Below, piece after piece: positions 22,235 to 31,018 of a stretch of 39,687 bases of DNA. The notes under the pieces are model-generated. The model saw nothing but the letters and a program-made list of their open reading frames with translations. It searched no databases and was not told where the DNA came from. The stretch's first letter is position 1, and each line of letters begins with the position of its first letter. This stretch comes from Kiritimatiellaeota bacterium B1221 (lineage in GTDB: Bacteria; Verrucomicrobiota; Kiritimatiellia; SS1-B-03-39; UBA6053). A program made the position numbers and the translations under genes. Where the stretch lies: assembly GCA_029269125.1 (NCBI GenBank), contig JARHXX010000033.1, forward strand, positions 1-39,687. The letters run 5' to 3'.

Positions 22235-24712
22235 TCACTGATAGTTGGAATAATCCGTTATGGAGGTCAGACGTAAATTCTCGGAAAATACATCTGTAGA
22301 AACCGGCTCCAGCGTGCGCACCGTCACTTTCCGGACTTCGCCGGGACGCAGACTGAGCGCATTGTCATCTGCTCTGAAATCCAGTTTCTTCAGTTGCAGT
22401 GTGACCCATAGAGCAGGCAGATTTGCCTCCAAGCTCACTTCAAAGGTGCTGTCATCAACCGCACGAACCGATGAACGAACCTCCGGCACATTTAATTCCA
22501 AATGCTTCGGTTTAACAAAATATACCAAATTTTCAGAAACCACGTCATCTCCATCCCACAACTCCAGCCACACCAACAGATTTCGGGGACCGGAGGTTTC
22601 AAGAAATTGTGAACAATCCATTTCAGTGACCTTACGGCTCTCCAATGCATTTACGTCGATCTCCCGGTCTTCGGACCGCAGCACCTCCCCGCCAATATCC
22701 GTAACAATACATTTCAGGGTCAGCGTTTTCTTTTCATTGAGATCACTGGCGACATGCACATCCACACGCCCCTCCTCCGGATGCTCCACCCCTGCAACCA
22801 GCAGCGGGGCAAAAAACCGTTTCGACATATAATGGAGCGTCTTCCAGCGTCCGTAGTAATCGATCGATGCCCAACTGGCCACCGGCCAGCAATCATTTAA
22901 CTGCCAGTATAGAGCCCCCATGCAACGGGGGCGGTTCAGTCGCCAATGCTCCAGCGCATATTTGATCGCCAGTCCTTGTTGCAGCTGGCTCAGCATCACC
23001 GTGGATTCAAAACCTTCCGGCATCCGGAACCAACTGAGCATGTAGTTCATAATTTTGCTGTTGCCAATGCCACTGCGTTGATGAAATTCCATCACCGGAC
23101 TGGTAATATTACGGTCCCGGGGCTCCGTGATACTTTCCAGTGTTTTCATTTCGGGATAACTCTGGAATCCAAACTCACTGCAAAAACGATGGAAAGATCC
23201 CCGGTACCACTCAAACGGCCGGTCCCGATGCCAGACATCCCAAAGATGCGCATCCCCGCATTCAGGGTTGGCGTGAAACTTCCGGTCCCCCGCGGGACTA
23301 TGCGCGGAACTGGGCCAATAAATGGCGTCCGGCACCACGGTGGCCAATGCATCCGGAATCCATTCATCAAATAGTTGTTTATAGAGTTCCAGCGGCATCA
23401 GCGGCCAGGATTGACCCTCAAAGCCGACCGCCATCTGTTCAAGTTCATTGTTCCCGCACCAGAGAGCAATACAGGCATGAGACGCAAGACGTTTGGCCTG
23501 ATCGATGACTTCCGCCTCCACGCTTTCTTTAAACCCGGGTGTATCCGCAGGATAAGCCGAACAGGCAAACATGAAATCCTGCCAAACCAATAACCCCAAC
23601 TCATCACATATATCATAAAAAACATCTTCCTCATAAAATCCGCCGCCCCACACCCGGATCATATTCTGGTTTCCATCGGCCGCACTTTGCAACAGGTCCC
23701 GATAATGCGCATTCGTCACCCGATGCAAACTGTCCGCAGGAATCCAGTTGGATCCCTTGGCAAACATCGGAACGCCATTAATCCGGAAATAAAAGGAACG
23801 GCCCCACGCATCTTCATCCTGCACCAGCTCCACCACGCGAAAACCTACCCGCCTGCAAATGCTTTGTGGAGATGCGGTTTCCAGGGTCACCTTCACATCG
23901 TAAAGCGTCGCGTCCCCCATGTTGTTCGGCCACCAAAGCTTGGGATCCTGAATTTCAATTTCAAAGGTCACGTCCCCTGTTTGACGATGCCCGGCGACAA
24001 TCCGGCCCTCCAGCGAAACCTCCACACTCATCTCCACATCAGCCTGAACTTCGGAGGAAAGCGCCAATTCACCCAGCAATTTCACGCAACCTGCGGAGTG
24101 TGTCTGACGCAGCTGCAGTCCCTGAACCCGACTTTCAGATCCGATCTGCAATTCCAAATCCCGCCAGATACCATGCGTCACCAACACCGGCCCCCAATCC
24201 CAGCCAAAGTTACACTGTTCTTTCCGGATATACGAACGTCCACGCGGCTCATGTTCAATACACAAGGGCGTACGAACATCATGAACTTTCAAATTTTCTT
24301 CGATATAAGGAAAAACCGACTGGAATGAAACCACAATGGTATTTTCACCCACTTTTAAAAGCGCACCCACGTCAAAAGACCATTCCCGAAACATGTTATC
24401 CGTTTCGGCCACTTTTTCCCCATTGATCTCAAGCCGGGCAAAGGTATCCAGCCCTTTGCAAACCAGAGTGATCCCATCAGCGGACACCTGCTCTTCACTT
24501 AACTCAAATGTGCGGCGATAGCTCCACGCCTCCTGTCCGATCCACTGCAGATCCCGTTCGTTTTCACGATAGTAGGGATCAGGAATCAAATCTGCTGCGA
24601 GTAATGCCTGGTGTACATTTCCCGGCACGGTCGCAGGAATCGTTTCCTGATTCTTTTCTCGGGTAAGTTGCCAAATGCCATTAAGTGAGAGTGTCTCGTT
24701 TTTATTCATCAT
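22235..24712 (-). CDS. Beta-mannosidase (GH2)
   Basis: 825-aa glycoside hydrolase family 2 enzyme, expected to remove beta-1,4-mannose from mannooligosaccharides. The N-terminal sugar-binding domain starts SLNGIWQLTREKN and includes the beta-mannosidase-typical TVPGNVHQALLAADLIPDPY and CNFGWDWGPVL. The barrel follows with IRVWGGGFYEEDVFYD, the acid/base E423 in WCGNNELEQ and the nucleophile E513 in FCSEFGFQSYP. C-terminal beta domains complete it. There is no signal peptide, so it acts in the cytoplasm on imported oligosaccharides. Two ATG codons are adjacent at the start and no ribosome binding site is evident. With the GH36 gene it suggests use of galactomannan-type sugars. Confidence 0.92.
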   Translation of the reverse strand: MMNKNETLSLNGIWQLTREKNQETIPATVPGNVHQALLAADLIPDPYYRENERDLQWIGQEAWSYRRTFELSEEQVSADGITLVCKGLDTFARLEINGEKVAETDNMFREWSFDVGALLKVGENTIVVSFQSVFPYIEENLKVHDVRTPLCIEHEPRGRSYIRKEQCNFGWDWGPVLVTHGIWRDLELQIGSESRVQGLQLRQTHSAGCVKLLGELALSSEVQADVEMSVEVSLEGRIVAGHRQTGDVTFEIEIQDPKLWWPNNMGDATLYDVKVTLETASPQSICRRVGFRVVELVQDEDAWGRSFYFRINGVPMFAKGSNWIPADSLHRVTNAHYRDLLQSAADGNQNMIRVWGGGFYEEDVFYDICDELGLLVWQDFMFACSAYPADTPGFKESVEAEVIDQAKRLASHACIALWCGNNELEQMAVGFEGQSWPLMPLELYKQLFDEWIPDALATVVPDAIYWPSSAHSPAGDRKFHANPECGDAHLWDVWHRDRPFEWYRGSFHRFCSEFGFQSYPEMKTLESITEPRDRNITSPVMEFHQRSGIGNSKIMNYMLSWFRMPEGFESTVMLSQLQQGLAIKYALEHWRLNRPRCMGALYWQLNDCWPVASWASIDYYGRWKTLHYMSKRFFAPLLVAGVEHPEEGRVDVHVASDLNEKKTLTLKCIVTDIGGEVLRSEDREIDVNALESRKVTEMDCSQFLETSGPRNLLVWLELWDGDDVVSENLVYFVKPKHLELNVPEVRSSVRAVDDSTFEVSLEANLPALWVTLQLKKLDFRADDNALSLRPGEVRKVTVRTLEPVSTDVFSENLRLTSITDYSNYQ

Positions 24713-25008
24713 ATTTTTTAGCTGCGGGTCCGCAATAGACCCTGGTAAGAGAATTCAAAAGGAACCGGGCCTGACCCCAAAAGGGTGCTTTTCCGGCAAT
24801 TCCGGATACAACATCAACAATGCAGGCCGGAGCTGATAGAGAAGGTGTGGGAAGTTTCATAGGGTTCGCAGAAACAAACCATAAGAGAAACCTGACGAAG
24901 GTCGATGGAAAAGATCTGAAAAGCAGTCCCTAAGTTTTCCCCGATCTCCGCGCGTGGAAACCTCACTTGGCCTCTGGCTTCATTTCCCGGCACGGAGTGC
25001 ATGGACGA
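24713..25008. other. Intergenic stretch between the GH2 gene and the rpsD terminator
   Basis: About 300 bp without a convincing gene. One 65-codon minus-strand frame (24814-25011) has no family signature and no good ribosome binding site. It probably contains the GH2 promoter. No RNA family was recognised. Confidence 0.4.
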
Positions 25009-25037
25009 CAAAAAAAAAGGCCCCGCAATGCGGAGCC
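25009..25037 (-). terminator. Rho-independent terminator of rpsD
   Basis: Stem GGCTCCGC / GCGGGGCC with a short loop (25019-25037) is followed on the minus strand by a run of T residues (25009-25018). It is 24 bp beyond the rpsD stop. Confidence 0.85.
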
Positions 25038-25061
25038 TTTTGGAGAAGTCTCAAGTGAGAC

Positions 25062-25664
25062 TTAGCGGGAGTAGAATTCCACCACGGTGGCCACGTCGCC
25101 AACAACCGGAACTTCTTCACGGCTGGGAACAGTGCTCATGCGGCAACTGAGATCCGCCTCGTTGGTGGTGACATACGGAACTTTCTCCGCCATCGCCAAA
25201 GCATTTTTGAAGCAGTCCATGCCTTTGCTTTTTTCACGGACAGAAACTTCGTCGCCGATTTTCACCTGATAACTGGGTACATCAACTTTTTTGCCGTTCA
25301 CCAGGAAGTGACCATGATTCACGTATTGACGGGCCGCGAAAATAGAACGGGCAAATCCAGCACGTAACACCACGGTGTCCAAACGGGATTCCAGACTCTG
25401 AATCAATACTTCAGGGGTTGGATCTTTGCTACGGGACGCTTTCTCGTAAGCCAGACGCAGTTGCTTCTCACTCATGTTGTACTGAAAACGAATACGCTGT
25501 TTTTCCATCAGCTGACGTCCGTAATCTGAGAGCTTGGAAGGACGACGTCCTTTACCGTGTTGACCGGGCGGATGGCCGCGGGTCTCCAGATACTTTTGGG
25601 ACTTGGGGGTAATTGCAACGCCTAAACGGCGTGATTTCTTGGCTTTAGGACCACGATAACTCAT
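25062..25664 (-). CDS. rpsD: 30S ribosomal protein S4
   Basis: 200-aa primary 16S rRNA binding protein. The N-terminal region (RGHPPGQHGKGRRPSKLSDYGRQLMEKQRIRFQYNMSEKQL) and the S4 RNA-binding domain (DTVVLRAGFARSIFAARQYVNHGHFLVNGKKVDVPSYQVKIGD) are clear. The N-terminus lacks the zinc-binding cysteines found in some S4 proteins, so it is of the C-minus type. CAGGAG lies 7 nt before the ATG. It stands alone with its own terminator, not in an alpha-type ribosomal operon. Confidence 0.98.
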   Translation of the reverse strand: MSYRGPKAKKSRRLGVAITPKSQKYLETRGHPPGQHGKGRRPSKLSDYGRQLMEKQRIRFQYNMSEKQLRLAYEKASRSKDPTPEVLIQSLESRLDTVVLRAGFARSIFAARQYVNHGHFLVNGKKVDVPSYQVKIGDEVSVREKSKGMDCFKNALAMAEKVPYVTTNEADLSCRMSTVPSREEVPVVGDVATVVEFYSR

Positions 25665-25723
25665 GTATACTCCTGATAATACATCAAAAAAAGTTGAATA
25701 CTTATACGAAAAATAGGTCGCTC

Positions 25724-25751
25724 CTTATATGTCTCCGCGTCCATGTTGCAA
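25724..25751 (-). promoter_or_regulatory. Candidate rpsD promoter
   Basis: On the minus strand, TTGCAA (25746-25751) and TATAAG (25724-25729) are separated by 16 bp. They would give a leader of about 50 nt with a CAGGAG ribosome binding site. The match is moderate. Confidence 0.35.
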
Positions 25752-25791
25752 CCATAAAAGCGCAAAATTCGATACAGAAATCCGGAAGCCC

Positions 25792-26925
25792 TCACTCAAC
25801 AGGCCGCTCTTTGATCTTGGGAAGGTACTTTTCTTTGGCCAAACGCCAGAAGACCACCAGAAAAGCGGTCAACGGAATTGCCAAAATCAGCCCCAGCATT
25901 CCACTGAGCGCCGTCCCCCAAAAAAACATCGCAAAAATCACCGCCATAGGATGTAATCCGGTGCTTTTTCCCATAATTTTGGGCGTCAGCACATAGCCCT
26001 CCACCACCTGAACGATTCCCAGGACCACCAAAACCCCGATCAGCATGCCCAAGCCGCCGTCGGCACAAAACCATGCCAGAGGCAACGTAATCAACATCCC
26101 AATCAAATTCCCCAAATAAGGCACCAAATTGAGCATTCCAAAAATCAATCCCAAAATAAATCCGTAGGGCAGACCAATAATCGAAAAGCCCACCGCCATC
26201 AATCCCCCCTGCGCAAACGCAATCAACAATTGCCCCCGGAAAAACACCACCACAATTTCCACAAACTGCCGGATCAGAAAAATCACATCCTCGCGCTGAT
26301 CTTTTTTCAGAAACGGCATGAATTCTTCTAATTTATCATAAGAAAACATCGGTGCGATCAACATGAAGATCAGATAAACCGGCAGTACCGCCCAGCTGAA
26401 GAGGCCCACAATGGAACCCACCATCGACAGCACCCCCTGCCCTCCCACCGCAGCCAGTGAAAGCAACGTACCGGACTGCCCTTGAAGCCATTCCTGTATT
26501 TTCTCCCAGCCCCCGATCTTGTTCAGATACATTTCCACAGCTGGCGTATTTTGCTGCATCCAAAGCTTCAAATTCTCCCAACTTGCAGGAATACTGTTAA
26601 CCAATTCATTAATTTGCGACACCAACAGTCCGCCAAACACCCCGAAAATGATAATCCCCGGCAAAAGCAACAACCCCATAATACAAGCAATCGCCGCTAC
26701 CGGAGGAAACCGCCTTTTTTGGGTTAAAAACTGATACACGGGCCGCAGCAGCAAACTCAATACCCCCGCAGTCGCCAAGGGGAGCAATACCGAAGAAAAC
26801 GTGGTAATAAATTGCACGATCCCTTTAAAAGTAAAGGCCGCCAAAAGAAAAAGCGTAAGCAACGCCAGTCCGGTGATGGCGGAACTGATGATGGATTTCT
26901 GTCGATCACTGAAGGGAATATTCAT
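25792..26925 (-). CDS. AI-2E transporter family membrane protein
   Basis: About 377-aa polytopic membrane protein of the AI-2E/PerM family. Around seven or eight hydrophobic segments are seen, with a soluble section (about 110-150, NSIPASWENLKLWMQQ) after the second or third. The family signature region LPYGFILGLIFGMLNLVPYLGNLIGML is followed by GYVLTPKIMGKSTGLHPMAVIFAMFFWG. Members act as exporters or Na+(Li+)/H+ antiporters; substrate cannot be told. I give the ATG at 26925. An in-frame TTG at 26940 has GGAG 4-5 nt upstream and could be the true start, adding 5 residues. It is probably a single-gene unit. Confidence 0.88.
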   Translation of the reverse strand: MNIPFSDRQKSIISSAITGLALLTLFLLAAFTFKGIVQFITTFSSVLLPLATAGVLSLLLRPVYQFLTQKRRFPPVAAIACIMGLLLLPGIIIFGVFGGLLVSQINELVNSIPASWENLKLWMQQNTPAVEMYLNKIGGWEKIQEWLQGQSGTLLSLAAVGGQGVLSMVGSIVGLFSWAVLPVYLIFMLIAPMFSYDKLEEFMPFLKKDQREDVIFLIRQFVEIVVVFFRGQLLIAFAQGGLMAVGFSIIGLPYGFILGLIFGMLNLVPYLGNLIGMLITLPLAWFCADGGLGMLIGVLVVLGIVQVVEGYVLTPKIMGKSTGLHPMAVIFAMFFWGTALSGMLGLILAIPLTAFLVVFWRLAKEKYLPKIKERPVE

Positions 26926-27039
26926 GCGGGAAGTATGCAAAAATCTCCGTCTTTGTCGACTTCACAAATCTAAATCCCCCCGCTTAATTCACGAATAGAA
27001 GTTTGCAGAACGTATATTTCGAGCTTAGACAGTCCCTCC

Positions 27040-29943
27040 ATGAATTTTGAACTTCCTTCTCATCCTGCCTTCACGCTCATTGAACATGCCTACCTCCCCA
27101 TGTGGAACAGCGAGGCGCTGGTATACCGGCATCAATCCGGCGCCAAGGTCCTTTCCCTCTGCAATGACGATGACCACAAGACCTTCGGTATCGTTTTTCC
27201 CACCCCGCCCACTTGTGATACCGGTCTGCCTCACATTCTTGAGCACTGCGTTCTCTGCGGCAGTGAAAAATTTCCAGTGAAAGAACCTTTCAAAGAGATG
27301 CTGAAAACCTCTTTGCAAACCTTTCTAAACGCTTTCACTTATCCCGACCGCACCTGCTATCCGGTTTCCAGCCAGAATCTTCAGGATTTCTACAACTTAA
27401 TGGATGTCTATTTGGACGCGGTCTTCTTTCCCCGCCTCACCCCTGCGGTCTTAGGCCAGGAAGGATGGAGATACCAGTGGAACGAACAGAAACAACTGGA
27501 ATTTCAGGGCGTGGTGTTCAACGAAATGAAGGGCGTGTACGCCAGCCCGGATTCCCGTTTGGACGAACTCGTCCGCCAGGGATTGTTTCCGGATACCCCC
27601 TACCGTTTTGATTACGGCGGACGTCCCGAACATATCCCCGACCTGGATTTCGAAACGTTCACCCGCTTTCACCGTGATCATTACCACCCCGCAAATGCCC
27701 TCATCGGCTTTTACGGAAACGATGATCCGCAGGCCCGATTAGACCGGCTGCATGAAGTGCTGGAGCGGGCGCCTGAAAATGAAGTGCCCGCCCCCCTTCC
27801 CCTGCAAAAACCCTGGTCAGCCCCCAAAAGACTTCAGGAACGTTATCCAGCAAGCGAAGGCAGTGATGAAGGCGTCTTCTGCCAACTCAACTGGCTGCTG
27901 GCAGGAAACCAGACCCAAGCTGAAGACCTCTTTTTGACTTCAATGGCCACCGGCCTGCTCCTGAACTCTTACGCCAGCCCATTACGGATGGCTCTGCTGG
28001 AAAGCGGTTTGGGTGAAGATATCATCGGCGGACATCTCAACTACCTTCAGCAACCCGCGTTCAGCGCCGGTCTGAAAGGAGTCGAGCCGGAAGACACCCA
28101 GGCCGTCTTTGACTGTATCATCAGCTGCCTCGAACAAGTGGTGAAAGAAAACTTCCGACCGGATTTGATTGCCGGCGCCATCAACAGTGCCGAATTTAAC
28201 ATGCGCGAGCTGAACACCTCCAATAAAGGCCTCAGCTCTATTCTGCAGGCGGTGCAGCCCTGGATCTACGGAGGCGATCCTCTCAGCGCATTACATCCGG
28301 AAACCTACCTGAATCATCTCAAAACCAAACTGGCAAAGAATCCCCGGATTTTTGCGGACTGGGTACAGGAAAACTTACTCGACAATCAGGCCCGCCTGGA
28401 AATCACCCTTTCTCCCGACTCTGAATTGGAACAAATCGAAGCGGACCGGGAAGCCGCCAAACTTAAAAAACAAGCCGGACGCTTTGACGCGGATGAACAT
28501 CTGCGCCGGCAAGCCGAAGAGCTGGCCCGCGCCGTGGAGGACTTCCAGAATATTCCCGACAGCCCTGAAGCCACGGCCAAACTTCCCAAACTTACGCTGG
28601 CGGATATCAGTCCTCTGCCCACCCCTGCACCTTTTAACACCAATGAAATGGAGGGCGTGCCCTGCAGCAGCGCCGAGGTTCACAGCAACGGCATCGCTTA
28701 CCTGCAATTCGCCTTCGACTTTCAACATCTGACCCTCGAGGAACTCACCCTGCTCCCCCTCTACAGTCGCTGTCTGACCGAACTGGGCACCACCTCGCTG
28801 GATCAACGTCAGTTTAACGAACAACTTTCCTGTCACAGTGGCGGCATCAATGTCTCTTTTGAAACCACCAGCACTTACCGACCGAACGCCCCCTTATCGG
28901 TGATGATGATGAAAACCAAATGCCTGGCATCAAAAATCGATCATCTTCTCGATCTCCTCACAGGCATGTTTACCCAACCCGCCCTGGGACCGGCCGAAAA
29001 AGTCCACCAACTGCTTTTGGAAGAACGCTCCAATGAAGAGGCGGACCTTGTTCAATCCGGACATCAAGTGGTGAGCCTCCGTCTCAAAGCCTCGTTCTCC
29101 GCCATGGAGAGGGCCACAGAAGAAATGGATGGCATTTGTTATCTCTTGCGCCTCCGTGAATTGGAAAAACTTGATCCCGAAACCCTCCGGGAACAAATCC
29201 TCACCCTCCATCAACGGCTCATTTCCCGGGCACATTTAACCCTCCACGTGGGAGGCGATCCGGAAACCCTTTCCCGTTTGCAGGACAGGACACCGGCTTT
29301 CCTCGGCGCATTGCCGGAAGGCACCTATGCCGAACCCCGGTCATGGGATCTACTGGACATCAAACAACCCGAAGGGTGGGTCACCGCCAGCCCCATTCAA
29401 TTTGTGGGACTCGCCTGTCAGCCTGATTTGAGCGCCACTCAAAACCATTTCAGTCATTTCGTGGCCCAACGCCTTATCAATAATGACTATTTATGGGAAC
29501 GGGTCCGCATGAAAGGCGGCGCCTACGGTTCCTCCAGCAGTTATAGCCATTTGGATGGACTCATGATTTTCTCCAGTTATCGCGACCCGCATGTGGACCA
29601 AACGCTGGAGATTTATAAAGGGGCCGGAGAATGGTTGCAAAACCTCCATCTAAGCAAACACGATCTGGAACAGGCCGTCATAGGAACCATCGGTAAAATG
29701 TCCCCTCCCGAACGTCCCTCCTCCCAGGTTTCAAAAAGCTTCTTCCGGCATTTGATTGGATTAAGCTTTGAGCAACGGGAAAAATTCTGGAAAGAAATAC
29801 TGGAAACCACCCCCGATCATTTACATGCATACGGCAAGGCGGTTTCTGAAGCATTTCAACAGGAAACCCGTGTCTGTGTCCTCGGCGGACAAAAAGCTCT
29901 CGAAGCTTCTGTACATTCACTCTCTCTCACGAAATGTATGTAG
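27040..29943 (+). CDS. M16C zinc metallopeptidase, presequence-protease-like
   Basis: 967-aa protease of the insulinase superfamily, similar in size and layout to PreP and falcilysin, which digest unfolded peptides inside a closed chamber. The inverted zinc motif is HILEH (65-69) and the distal ligand is E165 in VVFNEMKGVYASPDS. The M16C-specific segment FPVKEPFKEMLKTSLQTFLNAFTYPDRTCYPV is clear. The second half carries the typical C-terminal GGAYGSSSSYSHLDG substrate-binding segment. There is no signal peptide, so it is cytoplasmic. It is monocistronic, with lgt starting 153 bp downstream. Confidence 0.92.
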   Translation: MNFELPSHPAFTLIEHAYLPMWNSEALVYRHQSGAKVLSLCNDDDHKTFGIVFPTPPTCDTGLPHILEHCVLCGSEKFPVKEPFKEMLKTSLQTFLNAFTYPDRTCYPVSSQNLQDFYNLMDVYLDAVFFPRLTPAVLGQEGWRYQWNEQKQLEFQGVVFNEMKGVYASPDSRLDELVRQGLFPDTPYRFDYGGRPEHIPDLDFETFTRFHRDHYHPANALIGFYGNDDPQARLDRLHEVLERAPENEVPAPLPLQKPWSAPKRLQERYPASEGSDEGVFCQLNWLLAGNQTQAEDLFLTSMATGLLLNSYASPLRMALLESGLGEDIIGGHLNYLQQPAFSAGLKGVEPEDTQAVFDCIISCLEQVVKENFRPDLIAGAINSAEFNMRELNTSNKGLSSILQAVQPWIYGGDPLSALHPETYLNHLKTKLAKNPRIFADWVQENLLDNQARLEITLSPDSELEQIEADREAAKLKKQAGRFDADEHLRRQAEELARAVEDFQNIPDSPEATAKLPKLTLADISPLPTPAPFNTNEMEGVPCSSAEVHSNGIAYLQFAFDFQHLTLEELTLLPLYSRCLTELGTTSLDQRQFNEQLSCHSGGINVSFETTSTYRPNAPLSVMMMKTKCLASKIDHLLDLLTGMFTQPALGPAEKVHQLLLEERSNEEADLVQSGHQVVSLRLKASFSAMERATEEMDGICYLLRLRELEKLDPETLREQILTLHQRLISRAHLTLHVGGDPETLSRLQDRTPAFLGALPEGTYAEPRSWDLLDIKQPEGWVTASPIQFVGLACQPDLSATQNHFSHFVAQRLINNDYLWERVRMKGGAYGSSSSYSHLDGLMIFSSYRDPHVDQTLEIYKGAGEWLQNLHLSKHDLEQAVIGTIGKMSPPERPSSQVSKSFFRHLIGLSFEQREKFWKEILETTPDHLHAYGKAVSEAFQQETRVCVLGGQKALEASVHSLSLTKCM

Positions 29944-30096
29944 TAAATTCCCAATCTCAATCCGAAGCCCCCCCCAACCAGGTGCATCTCCAGTATTAGG
30001 AAAATTACGGAGTGGAACCAAATACGAACCGCCCCGGCCCCATCAAAAGCCCGAAAAATATTTTTTAAAAAATACCGAGTAAACACACTCTATACC

Positions 30097-30978
30097 ATGC
30101 CCTACATCCATCGTATCCATCCTGAAATCATCCAGTTTACAGACACCCTCGCGATTCGCTGGTATGGGTTATCCTATCTGGCCGGATTTCTCTGTGGATA
30201 TTTTCTGCTTAAAAAACTCATTAAACAAAAGTTACTCGATCTCACTGTTGAGCAACTACAGGACTGCCTGACCACCTTTTGTATTTTCGGAGTGATGCTG
30301 GGTGGACGACTCGGCTATTTTATTTTTTATCACCCCGAAACGTTCATCAACGATCCCCTGCAAATCCTCAAAGTCTGGGAAGGAGGCATGGCCAGCCACG
30401 GCGGTATCATCGGCGGCATTCTGGTGTTAATCTGGTGGGCGGGAAAACATAAAAAGTCTTTTTGGAATCTCAGCGACAACTACGCAGTTGTGGTTCCACT
30501 GGGCATCGGATTCGGCCGCCTGGCCAATTTCATTAACGGCGAACTCCATGGACGCATTACCGAAGTGGCCTGGGGCGTGGTATTTCCCCTCGAAATTCCC
30601 CAGTTGAACCCCGGAGGCAGCCTCTGGGAAAAACGCTATGACCTGACCACACTCCAGGCCTTGTATGAAAATGGCGTGCTTCATCTCCGCCATCCCTCCC
30701 AACTCTATCAAGCCGCCTGTGAAGGTTTCCTGCTCTTCGGCTTGTTATGGTGGCTGCGGCAGCGCCCCTGGAGTCAGCAAACAAACGGACGCTTAAGTTT
30801 GGTCTTTCTGATGGGCTATGCCCTTGCCCGTTTCGCGATGGAATTCTTTCGCGAACCCGACGCCCGCCTGTTCTTTGGCTGGATGAGTACCGGACAATTC
30901 CTGTCGTTATTTATGGTCGCAGGGGCGATCCTTGGACTCTACGTCATCCGTGGAAACAAGCGTGTTTTAAGTGCATAG
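30097..30978 (+). CDS. lgt: Prolipoprotein diacylglyceryl transferase
   Basis: 293-aa inner-membrane enzyme that attaches diacylglycerol from phosphatidylglycerol to the lipobox cysteine. About seven membrane helices are seen. Key residues are H101 in SHGGIIGG, R141 and E149 in FGRLANFINGELHGR, and the C-terminal GYALARFAMEFFREPD block. It would serve the LysM lipoprotein at 7097 among others. It converges with the hybrid kinase gene 40 bp away, where only a weak hairpin is visible. Confidence 0.96.
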   Translation: MPYIHRIHPEIIQFTDTLAIRWYGLSYLAGFLCGYFLLKKLIKQKLLDLTVEQLQDCLTTFCIFGVMLGGRLGYFIFYHPETFINDPLQILKVWEGGMASHGGIIGGILVLIWWAGKHKKSFWNLSDNYAVVVPLGIGFGRLANFINGELHGRITEVAWGVVFPLEIPQLNPGGSLWEKRYDLTTLQALYENGVLHLRHPSQLYQAACEGFLLFGLLWWLRQRPWSQQTNGRLSLVFLMGYALARFAMEFFREPDARLFFGWMSTGQFLSLFMVAGAILGLYVIRGNKRVLSA

Positions 30979-31018
30979 ACTTTAATTCGGTCCGGGCTCA
31001 TGATCTGGAAAAGCCCCA

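Noticed and set aside
24814..25011. 65-codon minus-strand ORF
   Set aside because: No family signature, no clear ribosome binding site, and it runs into the rpsD terminator region.
30994..31016. Hairpin GGGCT/AGCCC between lgt and the hybrid kinase
   Set aside because: Only 5 bp with a long loop and no T tract on either strand; too weak to call a terminator.
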